Notes under the pieces: generated by a model
What the model saw: the letters and a program-made list of their open reading frames with translations, nothing else
What the model was told of the DNA's origin: nothing
Database searches by the model: none
Part shown: in pieces, positions 55,244 through 63,509 of the stretch
Numbering within the stretch: position 1 is the first letter of the stretch
Layout of the letters: each line of letters starts with the position of its first letter
Source: Bacteroidetes bacterium HGW-Bacteroidetes-4
GTDB lineage: Bacteria; Bacteroidota; Bacteroidia; Bacteroidales; SZUA-534
DNA: 64,000 bases
NCBI GenBank assembly: GCA_002840905.1
Contig: PHDD01000009.1
Coordinates: 1 to 64,000 of the forward strand
Direction of reading: 5' to 3'
Program-made: the position numbers and the translations under genes

Positions 55244-56473
55244 TTATAACTTTGACAAAAGGTGCATGAATTTGGAGTTAGGGTGAATGCCCTTTGCATC
55301 TTTGGCATATTCGTCAACAATACCATTAAGTTCGTAGAGTTTTAGTTCATCATTAGCCCCCAACGATACGGCTCCTTTTTCAGTGCATTTAAAATAGTTT
55401 TCAATTTCCAGCAGGGTACTTTCTGAAAGGCAAATACTGCCTTGGTCACAGAGTCCTTCAATAGCGTGGGCAAGGGTAACGGTATCGCCCCAAACATCGT
55501 ACGACAATTTGTTTTTTCCCACCACGCCGGCAATTACTTTTCCGGTATGAATGCCTATGGCATATTCAAAGATGGGCAAGTTCAATTTAATGCGTCGGGT
55601 ATTAATTCTTTTTAATTTTTCATCAATTTCCAATGCTGCCAGCACCACATCAATGGGGTTGCTCTTATTACGCAGGGGAACGCCTCCGGCCCCAAGATAA
55701 ATACCACCAACCGTTTTAATTTTCTCAACAAAATGTTTTTCCAGAATGGTATCGAATTTTACCAGGCTTTCGTGCAGTTGGGTAACCAGTTCTTCGATGG
55801 GTATAAGTTCAGAGAGTTTAAAAAAATTCCGGATGTTGAGGTGTAGCAGTGTTACCTTTTTATAATGACGAGGAGCGGCATAGCCTTTCTTTTTTAATTG
55901 AATGGCAACCTCATAAGGAATTACCTTATTTAAAACTTCTTCGGAACGCTCTTTGGCAATTTCGAGTGCCTTTTTTTGTTCGTTAAGTGCTGCAATTTGT
56001 TCTTCAACATAATCTTTTACCGATTCCAGGTGTTCGGTTAACGTTTGTGTATTTTCCCAGCGTTGTTTCAGCTCTTCTTCAACTTCTTTTTGCTGGGTTA
56101 TGTCGAACTCTATAACAATAAACCGTTCTACATTGTCATTATGGTTTTTAACGGGTGTCAGGGTCGATTGGATCCACTTCTTTTGGCCGTTGGGTGTTGT
56201 AATAATCCGCAAAAAACAGAACGATGAATTCTTTTTAAAGAAATTACGGTCGGTGTCTCGTATTACTTTTATAAAGCTGCTACTGTCGTCCGATTTTTTT
56301 TTCTTGTACTCATCCATTGTATAACCATAAAGGTGACTAAAGCCTTTGTTAGCCCATTGTATGTCGCCGGTTTCCGATAAAATAAGAATGGAGTTGTCGG
56401 CCGAGCGGGCAATAGAAGCAAGTAGTTCTAGTTCCTGTAATTTATCATTGGCTATTTTGGTGGTGTCCTGCAT
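55244..56473 (-). CDS. PAS-domain protein with a degenerate class III adenylate/guanylate cyclase domain
   Basis: A 409-residue cytoplasmic protein when started at the ATG at 56473 (an in-frame extension to 56524 has no support). Residues 12-128 are a PAS domain (SILILSETGDIQWANKGFSH, then VIEFDITQQKEVEEEL), 129-185 a coiled coil, and about 200-365 a class III cyclase fold (VTLLHLNIRNFF, EKIKTVGGIYLGAGG, AIGIHTGKVIAGVVG, YDVWGDTVTLAHAIE). The two metal-binding aspartates are replaced by Asn213 and Gly257, and the transition-state Asn and Arg by Thr333 and Ala337, while Lys253 of the purine pocket remains. Catalysis is therefore doubtful; a nucleotide-binding or scaffolding role is more likely. 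A small secreted protein gene follows after 5 bases. Confidence 0.85.
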   Translation of the reverse strand: MQDTTKIANDKLQELELLASIARSADNSILILSETGDIQWANKGFSHLYGYTMDEYKKKKSDDSSSFIKVIRDTDRNFFKKNSSFCFLRIITTPNGQKKWIQSTLTPVKNHNDNVERFIVIEFDITQQKEVEEELKQRWENTQTLTEHLESVKDYVEEQIAALNEQKKALEIAKERSEEVLNKVIPYEVAIQLKKKGYAAPRHYKKVTLLHLNIRNFFKLSELIPIEELVTQLHESLVKFDTILEKHFVEKIKTVGGIYLGAGGVPLRNKSNPIDVVLAALEIDEKLKRINTRRIKLNLPIFEYAIGIHTGKVIAGVVGKNKLSYDVWGDTVTLAHAIEGLCDQGSICLSESTLLEIENYFKCTEKGAVSLGANDELKLYELNGIVDEYAKDAKGIHPNSKFMHLLSKL

Positions 56474-56672
56474 ATCTCTTTTTAAGGCATTTGTGGGAAA
56501 GGTTAAAAATACAAAATATTCCAATATTCTTTTAGTATTTTTGCAAAACCTTAATGTAAAGTCGGGTTTTTCTGAAACGAAACCGGGTTTACATTGTTCA
56601 CAAGTTATAGCTTTAAAATCAATTGGTTTTGAGGCTAATTGAAAATAGTTTAATCGTTTAATTTACAAAAGC

Positions 56673-57110
56673 ATGAAAAAAGCAGCCATTCATACGGCAA
56701 AAGGAGTTATGAACGTGGAGTTTTTTGAAAACGATGCGCCTAACACCGTTGATAATTTTATTACACTGGCTAAAAAAGGGTTTTACGATGGCCTTACCTT
56801 TCATCGGGTGATTCCTAATTTTGTAATTCAGGGAGGTTGTCCTAATGGCACAGGTTCTGGCGGGCCGGGATACAAGATTAAATGCGAGCTTACCGGAGGA
56901 AATCAATACCACGATCGTGGAGTTTTATCGATGGCACATGCCGGAAGAGATACCGGAGGTTCTCAGTTTTTTATCTGCCACAATCGTGAAAACACAGCAC
57001 ACCTCGACCGTAACCACACTTGTTTTGGCAAAGTTTATGAGGGACTCGACGTTATCGATGCCATACGTGCAGGTGATATTATTGAGAAAATTGATGTTTT
57101 CGAAGGATAA
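56673..57110 (+). CDS. Cyclophilin-type peptidyl-prolyl cis-trans isomerase
   Basis: A 145-residue cytoplasmic isomerase of the short, PpiB-like form without signal peptide. The active-site sequence is [15 protein letters not shown] (Phe43, Arg45, Phe50, Gln53), followed by [19 protein letters not shown] and the [11 protein letters not shown] strand with the conserved His/Phe region. By family it catalyses X-Pro bond rotation during protein folding. It is divergent from the PAS/cyclase-like gene and ends just before a terminator. Confidence 0.92.
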   Translation: MKKAAIHTAKGVMNVEFFENDAPNTVDNFITLAKKGFYDGLTFHRVIPNFVIQGGCPNGTGSGGPGYKIKCELTGGNQYHDRGVLSMAHAGRDTGGSQFFICHNRENTAHLDRNHTCFGKVYEGLDVIDAIRAGDIIEKIDVFEG

Positions 57111-57128
57111 ATAAAGTAAACATAAAGT

Positions 57129-57153
57129 AAAAGTCGGAATATTTCCGGCTTTT
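57129..57153 (+). terminator. Intrinsic terminator after the cyclophilin gene
   Basis: AAAAGTCGGAA (57129-57139) pairs with TTCCGGCTTTT (57143-57153) with one wobble and a 3-base loop, followed by A/T-rich sequence with T-runs. Confidence 0.8.
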
Positions 57154-57212
57154 ATTTTTACCCCTTATGGCCTGGGTTCTGTTGTGTCTGTTTGAGCCCT
57201 AAAAAATATCTG

Positions 57213-57220
57213 TATATTTG
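57213..57220 (+). promoter_or_regulatory. -7 promoter element for the GT39-like gene (TATATTTG)
   Basis: TATATTTG fits the consensus and overlaps the formal long start of the downstream frame, so the true start must be further on; the ATG at 57245 is 25 bases away. Confidence 0.5.
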
Positions 57221-57244
57221 CCTTTTAAAAATGCATTTCAATCA

Positions 57245-58693
57245 ATGAAAAAAGCACTTCTTATAATTGTAGTTTTTAATCTGGTAAGGTTACTTTTTCT
57301 TCCCTTTATGGGGATGATGCCCCAGGATGCCTATTATTATTTTTATTCCGAACACCTTTCGCTTTCCTATTTCGACCATCCGCCCATGGTGGCTTACATG
57401 TTGTATTTGTTTAGTCTGGTTTTTGGTAAAAGTATAATAACCATAAAACTGGCCGATTTTGTTATTACTGTAGGCACGCAATGGGCTTTCTTTGCTTTTT
57501 CGTCAAAAATTCTGCGAAGCGAACGCAAATACATTAGTTGGTTACTGCTGGCATCAACCTTAATGATTTCAAGCCTTTCGATGGTTACTACTCCCGATGT
57601 GCCCCTTTTGTTGTTTTGGGTGTTGAGTTTAAACTCGCTGTATGTAGCTCTCTTCAGAAAGAATAACTGGCATTGGATATGGGCAGGTATTTTTATGGGC
57701 CTGGCTTTCGACAGCAAATACACCGCCCTGGCAATTCCTGCTGGTTTGTTTCTGTTTCTTATTTTTTCAGGCCGGTATCGTGGGTATTTACAAACCATCT
57801 GGCCATATTTGGCAGCAATTATTGTGGTACTCGTTTCATGGCCGGTTATTAAATGGAACATCGACAACGAATTTGCTTCGTTTGTATTCCAGTCGTCAGA
57901 GCGGGCTGACACCATTTCTGGAATTACCATCCATAATTTTTTCGGATTGATAGGAACGCAACTGTTTTTACTCTTACCTGTTGGTTTTGCCGGTTTATGG
58001 TGGGTTGCTTACAAGTATTTCCGGCGCATCTTTATTAAACCCAACCAGGTGAATCCTGAATTGTGGTTTTTATTGGCGTTCTTTTTGCCCATGTTTATGG
58101 GTTTTTACATGATATCGTTTTTTTATTGGGTAAAACTAAACTGGTTAATGCCTGCCTACATTTCAGGAATCATAATTCTGGCCCGCTACCTCGACAAGAA
58201 ATGGATAAAATGGCAATTGCTTTTTAGTGGTGTTTTTCATGTTCTGGTGATGATTGAGGTACTTTTTTATCTCTTCCCCATTAAAAGTGACGACACCTGG
58301 TTTGGGTGGAAAGATTTTGCAAACCAGACCGAAGCTTTGTGGAGCAAATACCCCGATGCTTTTGTGTTTTCTGAAGACAACTACAAAACTACGGCACAAC
58401 TGATGTTTTTTACCGACAAAAAAGTATATGGGCGCAATGTGATTGGTAAAAACGCCCTGCATTACGATTATATTGGCGACGATTTAAACCAATTGAAAGG
58501 AAAGAACGCATTATTTATTGATTCGCACCAGCGTTTTTCTGATGATAAAAAAGCAGGCGAAAACCTTCCGGCAATTAATCATTTTTTTGAGTCGTACCAA
58601 GAGCTTGACCCCATATTAATTAAACACCGGGGCAAAACCGTACGCAAATTTGCCGTATATTATTGCATTGATTATAAAGGAATCGAACCCTAA
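57245..58693 (+). CDS. GT39/ArnT-like membrane glycosyltransferase
   Basis: A 482-residue polytopic protein (about ten to eleven helices). The ATG at 57245 is chosen because the promoter element at 57213 excludes the upstream reading. The family signature is in the first loop: MMPQDAYYYFYSEHLSLSYF ending in FDHPPMVAYM, where the acidic residues are the catalytic/metal-binding positions of GT-C enzymes that use polyprenyl-phosphate sugars; helices follow, then a soluble C-terminal domain from about residue 365. By family it transfers a sugar from a lipid carrier to lipid A, protein or polysaccharide on the periplasmic side. The acceptor is not evident. It precedes efp but has its own promoter. 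Confidence 0.85.
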   Translation: MKKALLIIVVFNLVRLLFLPFMGMMPQDAYYYFYSEHLSLSYFDHPPMVAYMLYLFSLVFGKSIITIKLADFVITVGTQWAFFAFSSKILRSERKYISWLLLASTLMISSLSMVTTPDVPLLLFWVLSLNSLYVALFRKNNWHWIWAGIFMGLAFDSKYTALAIPAGLFLFLIFSGRYRGYLQTIWPYLAAIIVVLVSWPVIKWNIDNEFASFVFQSSERADTISGITIHNFFGLIGTQLFLLLPVGFAGLWWVAYKYFRRIFIKPNQVNPELWFLLAFFLPMFMGFYMISFFYWVKLNWLMPAYISGIIILARYLDKKWIKWQLLFSGVFHVLVMIEVLFYLFPIKSDDTWFGWKDFANQTEALWSKYPDAFVFSEDNYKTTAQLMFFTDKKVYGRNVIGKNALHYDYIGDDLNQLKGKNALFIDSHQRFSDDKKAGENLPAINHFFESYQELDPILIKHRGKTVRKFAVYYCIDYKGIEP

Positions 58694-58695
58694 AC

Positions 58696-58725
58696 TTGCG
58701 ATTTAAATCATTTGATTTATTTTTG
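58696..58725 (+). promoter_or_regulatory. efp promoter (TTG-N19-TATTTTTG)
   Basis: TTG at 58696-58698 and TATTTTTG at 58718-58725 have the 19-base spacing expected of the Bacteroidota housekeeping promoter, 35 bases before the efp ATG. Confidence 0.6.
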
Positions 58726-58759
58726 CAGCAAATTTTGTTAACAGAATTATTTTTATCAT

Positions 58760-59326
58760 ATGGCTGATACTTCAGATTTTAGAAACGGATTGTGTATTGA
58801 ATACAATGGAAAGTTGTTTACCATTGTTTCGTTTCAACACGTAAAACCAGGTAAAGGACCCGCGTTTGTCCGTACCAAATTAAAAAACCTGGAAACAGGA
58901 AAAGTAATCGATAACACTTTTACTTCAGGGGTGAAAATTACCACCGTTCGTATTGAGCGTCGTCCTTATCAATATCTTTATAAAGATGAGGCCGGATACA
59001 ATTTTATGAACAGCGAGAACTTTGAACAGGTATCGATACCTGAAAGTTTAATTGATGCTGCTGAATTATTGAAAGAAGGTCAGGAATGCGAGATTGTTTA
59101 CCATGCTGAAAAGGAGACTCCCCTGCAGGTTGATTTACCTCCATTTGTTGAAATGGAAGTTACCTATACCGAACCGGGAATAAAAGGCGATACCGCTACC
59201 AACACCTTAAAAGCGGCAACGGTTGAGACCGGAGCCACGGTAATGGTTCCCTTGTTTATAAATACCGGCGATTTAATAAAGGTCGATACACGCGATAAAT
59301 CCTACTCTGAGCGGGTTAAAAAATAA
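58760..59326 (+). CDS. efp: Translation elongation factor P
   Basis: A 188-residue ribosome-binding factor that relieves stalling at polyproline stretches. The three beta-barrel domains are complete. The tip loop reads [13 protein letters not shown] with the conserved lysine Lys32, the residue that is beta-lysylated in enterobacteria; no EpmA or EpmB gene is in the window. The C-terminal signature [22 protein letters not shown] is intact. It is a single-gene unit between its own promoter and a strong terminator. Confidence 0.96.
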   Translation: MADTSDFRNGLCIEYNGKLFTIVSFQHVKPGKGPAFVRTKLKNLETGKVIDNTFTSGVKITTVRIERRPYQYLYKDEAGYNFMNSENFEQVSIPESLIDAAELLKEGQECEIVYHAEKETPLQVDLPPFVEMEVTYTEPGIKGDTATNTLKAATVETGATVMVPLFINTGDLIKVDTRDKSYSERVKK

Positions 59327-59351
59327 ATTGTGATTCGCACAAAACTGAGTT

Positions 59352-59390
59352 AAAAAGGTTTCTCATTTGTTAGTGAGAAACCTTTTTTTT
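59352..59390 (+). terminator. Intrinsic terminator after efp
   Basis: AAAAAGGTTTCTCA (59352-59365) pairs perfectly with TGAGAAACCTTTTT (from 59374) around an 8-base loop, ending in a run of eight T. Confidence 0.92.
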
Positions 59391-59483
59391 GAAACTCAGC
59401 AGTATTTGTAACCATTTCAGTACCCAATCATTACTTTTTATTCAAATTTTTGTACATTCGGTATAATTTAACGACAAGCTATT

Positions 59484-60713
59484 ATGACTGGTAAAGCATC
59501 TCTTAAACGGTTACAGTTTAGCAACTACAAGCTCGATGCCCTGTTGCATACCACTCTTTTAATCAACGAGAATGTTTCCATTCAAACCCTGTTAAGGCAT
59601 TTTGAAACCATTTTGCACGATGAACTGAACATTGGAAAGATTCTTATTTACACCTACAACGAAAAATGGGAATGTGTACTTTCATCGGGCATTCACCGAA
59701 CCATTGCCGAAGGTATTAGAGTTGAAAGCGACCTGTTGTATTACAAACAGATAACCAATTTGTCGGTAGCCTTGAACCAAAATTTAGAGTTGTTCGATGT
59801 AATTATACCTGTCTACCATCACGAGGTACCTATAGCTTATGTGATTATTGGCGATATTGACGAAGAACGCGCCGGAATGAGCCCCACCATTAAACACCTG
59901 CATTTTATTCAAACACTGGCAAATATTATTGTGGTGGCCATCGAAAACAAACGCCTGTTCGACCAAAGCGTTCGTCAAGAGGCCATTAAAAAAGAGCTGG
60001 AGCTGGCTTCGCGCATGCAAACCATGTTAATTCCCAATCCAAGAACTTTGCCCAATAATGAAAATATTCATGTGTCGGCTTTTTACCTGCCTCACTTCGA
60101 AGTAGGCGGTGATTATTACGATTTTGTACGGCTGAATCATGAGGAATATGGTTTTTGTATTGCCGACGTTTCTGGTAAAGGTATTTCGGCGGCTTTGCTA
60201 ATGTCAAATTTTCAGGCCAACATCAGGGCACTCTTTTCGGCTAAGCTGCCGCTCGATCAAACCATACACAAACTTAACGACCGGGTGATGGAAAATGCCA
60301 ATGGTGAAAAATTTATTACCCTGTTTATAGGAACCTACAATACCACAACCCGTCTGTTAACATACATAAATGCCGGGCATAATCCACCGGTGATGTTTCA
60401 TAAGGAAAGCAATCAGATTGAATTACTTACCTCGGGATGCATGGGCGTAGGCATGTTCGACGAGATACCCCGGATTAAAGTGGGCCAATTTACCGTGAGT
60501 CGCGGAAGTAAGCTTATTTGTTATACTGATGGTATAGCCGAACTTGAAAACAATAAAAAGGAAATGTTTGGTACCGGATTGATGGAACAAAACATGCAAA
60601 AGGAGCAAAGCATAAATCTGGTTATTGATGAGATTATTGAGCTGCTAGACCGTTTCCGGGGCGACAACGATTATTTTGATGACATCTCAATTCTTGGTAT
60701 GGAGTTTCATTAA
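59484..60713 (+). CDS. SpoIIE/RsbU-type PP2C serine phosphatase with N-terminal GAF-like sensor
   Basis: A 409-residue cytoplasmic protein. Residues about 20-165 resemble a GAF domain (LLHTTLLINENVSIQTLL, ILIYTYNEKWECVLSSG); a linker helix with ELELASRMQTMLIPNP leads into the phosphatase. The PP2C metal motifs are FEVGGDYYDF and IADVSGKGISAALLM, then INAGHNPPVMF and the C-terminal ICYTDGIAE and DDISILGMEF. By family it dephosphorylates an anti-anti-sigma-type STAS protein in a partner-switching cascade. No STAS or RsbW-like kinase gene is nearby, so its target is elsewhere. It precedes the polysaccharide genes but with about 320 bases between. Confidence 0.88.
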   Translation: MTGKASLKRLQFSNYKLDALLHTTLLINENVSIQTLLRHFETILHDELNIGKILIYTYNEKWECVLSSGIHRTIAEGIRVESDLLYYKQITNLSVALNQNLELFDVIIPVYHHEVPIAYVIIGDIDEERAGMSPTIKHLHFIQTLANIIVVAIENKRLFDQSVRQEAIKKELELASRMQTMLIPNPRTLPNNENIHVSAFYLPHFEVGGDYYDFVRLNHEEYGFCIADVSGKGISAALLMSNFQANIRALFSAKLPLDQTIHKLNDRVMENANGEKFITLFIGTYNTTTRLLTYINAGHNPPVMFHKESNQIELLTSGCMGVGMFDEIPRIKVGQFTVSRGSKLICYTDGIAELENNKKEMFGTGLMEQNMQKEQSINLVIDEIIELLDRFRGDNDYFDDISILGMEFH

Positions 60714-61036
60714 GAAAGAGTTATTTTTCTGTTTATATTTATTTTCCAATAGTCAGATGGAACATTCCTAAAATAATCATGCTCGTGTGTGTTAAACTTG
60801 TTTATCATGGATGTTTCATGCCGGATTTTGTGATTTAGGTAATTTTCATCCAAAATTCAGCAGACAAAACAAAATAACTTCTGTTTTACTTCGTTTCGTC
60901 AAAGTATCGGTTTTGATTGGAACCAACCCAATACAAATCGGAATAGTTTTATTATTTTTGGCTTTTTAACAAAAAGCACAAATAAAATAATAGCTCAAAT
61001 AGGAGTAAATACAAGGTATTATAATAAGTTACAATT
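60714..61036. other. Noncoding region upstream of the polysaccharide locus
   Basis: A 323-base AT-rich region. It contains a TATTTTTG (-7 type) at 60953-60960 that could drive the Wzz-like gene with a leader of about 70 bases. Nothing else was recognised. Confidence 0.4.
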
Positions 61037-62065
61037 ATGGCAGAAACAAACAACGAATACCGTTTCGACTCGGTCGATTTAATTCTATACTTATGGGATC
61101 GCAAATGGCCCATTATGGGTATTACTACCGTGGCAGCTATCGTTTCGATAATAGTGGCCTTATTAATTCCTGTGAAATTCAAATCGGAAGTTATTTTATT
61201 TCCGGCGGCAGCCAGTTCCGTGTCGCACGATTTGTTGTCGAGCAATATTTCGAAAAAAGAAATTCTGAGGCTGGGTGAAGACGAAGAAGTGGAGCAGTTG
61301 CTTCAGGTATTGCAATCGGACGAGATTCGCGATCGCATTATTGAAAAATATGATCTGATGAACCATTACCAGATCGATCCCACATCGAAATACCCCATTA
61401 CTGCCTTGCATAAGGAGTTTTCTGAGAACATTTCGTTTACTCCGACCAAGTTTATGTCGGTTCGCATTACCGTTATGGATACCGATCCCAAAATGGCTGC
61501 CGGCATTGCCAACGATATATCGAACCTGGTAGATACCATTCGGAACAAAATGCAGACAGAACGGGCTTACGAAGCACTTCATCTGGTGGAGAAGGAGTAT
61601 TTTACCCAGCGCGATCAGATTCAGCAACTCGAAGATTCGCTCAATGTGCTTCGAAGTTTTGGAGTGGTCGATTACGAATCGCAGGCCGAGGTGCTAACCG
61701 ATGCCTATGGACAAGCCATTATTCAGGGTAAAAACGAAGCCGCCCGAAAACTGGAGGCCAAGCTCGATGTGCTGGCCAAATACGGTGGAGCGTATGTGTC
61801 GATTCGTGATTACCTGGAGTTTGAAAAAAAACAGTTGAGTAACCTGAAAGCCAAATATGCCGAAGCCCTGGTGGATGCTACCCAGAATTTGCCTACCAAG
61901 TTTGTGGTTAATAAAGCCGTTGAGGCCGAGAAAAAATCGTATCCCACCCGCTGGCTCATAGTGGTTCTTTCTACTTTTTCGGCTTTTATTTTAACCGTGT
62001 TGCTCCTGGTTGTTTCCGATACCGTGCTTAAACGCTTAAAAGAAATTAAAAAAGCCAAGGCATAA
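61037..62065 (+). CDS. Wzz-type polysaccharide chain-length determinant protein
   Basis: A 342-residue inner-membrane protein with the classic Wzz layout: a first helix at about residues 33-54 (PIMGITTVAAIVSIIVALL), a long periplasmic coiled-coil-rich domain (about 60-305, with EKYDLMNHYQIDPTSKYPI and NLKAKYAEALVDATQNLPTK), and a second helix at about 312-334, ending in a basic tail. There is no C-terminal tyrosine kinase domain. By family it oligomerises to control the length of O-antigen, capsule or exopolysaccharide. The next gene begins one base after its stop, so they are translationally coupled. Confidence 0.9.
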   Translation: MAETNNEYRFDSVDLILYLWDRKWPIMGITTVAAIVSIIVALLIPVKFKSEVILFPAAASSVSHDLLSSNISKKEILRLGEDEEVEQLLQVLQSDEIRDRIIEKYDLMNHYQIDPTSKYPITALHKEFSENISFTPTKFMSVRITVMDTDPKMAAGIANDISNLVDTIRNKMQTERAYEALHLVEKEYFTQRDQIQQLEDSLNVLRSFGVVDYESQAEVLTDAYGQAIIQGKNEAARKLEAKLDVLAKYGGAYVSIRDYLEFEKKQLSNLKAKYAEALVDATQNLPTKFVVNKAVEAEKKSYPTRWLIVVLSTFSAFILTVLLLVVSDTVLKRLKEIKKAKA

Positions 62066-62066
62066 G

Positions 62067-63509
62067 GTGAACGGACAAAAATACAGTGGGTGGGTTTATG
62101 CTGGGGCATTACTATTTGTGATACTAAACGGACTTTTTATTTATCACGAAATCTTTTGGTTCAGTGTGCTTCCGGTGGTTTTGCTTTTAGTGGTTGCCGC
62201 TTTCTTAAGTCTCGACAAACTATTACTGGCCCTGGTGTTTATGGTACCCTTATCCATTCCATTGAGTGAGCTGGTAAAAGATTTGCCCATCGACATGTTT
62301 TTGCCCACCGAGCCCTTGCTGGCTGGCATATTGCTAATTGTAGTCCTTAAGCTTTTCTTTAGTGGCAACTTCGATAAAAAAGTGTTGACCCATCCGGTAA
62401 CACTCACCCTGTACCTCTACCTGTTTTGGATGTTGGTGACCACCATTACCAGCACCATGCCTTTGGTTTCGGCTAAGTTTCTGGTTGCCAAACTCTGGTT
62501 TATTGCCGCTTTTTATCTGCTGGCCACGCAATTATTCCGCAGCAAATCCAACGCGCGCAAGTACATGACCTATTATGTGTTTGCCCTGGTAATAGTAGTT
62601 GGCTACGCCATGTTCCGGCACCTAAAATTTGGTATTTTCGATGAGAAAATTGCCCATTGGAGCGCCAACCCTTTTTATAAGGATCATACTTCGTACGGAG
62701 CCTTATTGGCTTTTTACATTCCTCCCATGGTGGGTATCAGCCTTTATAAAAAATATCCGGTCCGCAGCCGGTATCTTTTTGCTGTACTAACGTTAATTCT
62801 TTTCGTGGGATTGGTTTTTAGTTACTCCCGTGCAGCCTGGGTAAGCCTTATGGGTGCTTTTGGCGTGTGGGTGCTGATAAAGCTGCGAATAAAATTCTGG
62901 GTAGTATTCTCAGGGGTGCTGCTGGTGGGTATGGTAGTGCTGGTTTTTGGGAATAGCATCATGCGCAGCCTGGAGTCGAACAAGCAGGATTCCAGTACCG
63001 ATTTGGCCGAGCATGTGCAATCCATCTCCAATGTATCGACCGATGCCTCGAACCTGGAGCGGCTGAACCGCTGGAACTGTGCCTTGCGCATGTTTGCCGA
63101 AAAACCAGTGTTTGGCTGGGGCCCAGGTACCTATACTTTTCATTATGCACCTTTTCAACTTTCGTATGAGAAAACCATCATAAGCACCAATCAGGGCGAT
63201 ATGGGCAATGCCCACTCAGAATACCTGGGGCCGCTTTCGGAACAGGGTGTTATGGGCATGCTTAGTTTTGTACTGATTATTGTAACTACTTTAATTACCG
63301 GAATCCGCGCTATACGCCGGGCTGCCGACAACGAACTGGCCATGCTGGGGCTGGCTGCTATTGTTGGACTGGTAACTTATTACCTGCATGGCATTCTAAA
63401 TAATTTTCTCGATACCGACAAAGCTTCGGTTCCCTTTTGGGGATTCACCGCCCTAATCGTAGCTATTGATATTTACTACCGAAAATCAGACGCAAAGAAC
63501 CCGGGCTGA
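62067..63509 (+). CDS. O-antigen ligase/polymerase family (Wzy_C) membrane protein
   Basis: A 480-residue protein with about eleven to twelve hydrophobic helices, using a GTG start one base after the Wzz-like stop. The Wzy_C-type periplasmic loop carries NRWNCALRMFAEKPVFGWG and the signature GNAHSEYLGPLSEQGVMGM, where the conserved His and Glu/Arg region marks O-antigen ligases (WaaL) and polymerases (Wzy). Which of the two activities it has cannot be told from sequence. With the Wzz-like gene it points to the start of a surface-polysaccharide locus running towards the right edge of the window. Confidence 0.88.
   Translation: MNGQKYSGWVYAGALLFVILNGLFIYHEIFWFSVLPVVLLLVVAAFLSLDKLLLALVFMVPLSIPLSELVKDLPIDMFLPTEPLLAGILLIVVLKLFFSGNFDKKVLTHPVTLTLYLYLFWMLVTTITSTMPLVSAKFLVAKLWFIAAFYLLATQLFRSKSNARKYMTYYVFALVIVVGYAMFRHLKFGIFDEKIAHWSANPFYKDHTSYGALLAFYIPPMVGISLYKKYPVRSRYLFAVLTLILFVGLVFSYSRAAWVSLMGAFGVWVLIKLRIKFWVVFSGVLLVGMVVLVFGNSIMRSLESNKQDSSTDLAEHVQSISNVSTDASNLERLNRWNCALRMFAEKPVFGWGPGTYTFHYAPFQLSYEKTIISTNQGDMGNAHSEYLGPLSEQGVMGMLSFVLIIVTTLITGIRAIRRAADNELAMLGLAAIVGLVTYYLHGILNNFLDTDKASVPFWGFTALIVAIDIYYRKSDAKNPG

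Noticed and set aside
57218-57244. Upstream start for the GT39-like protein
   Set aside because: It overlaps the TATATTTG promoter element, so it would not be in the transcript.
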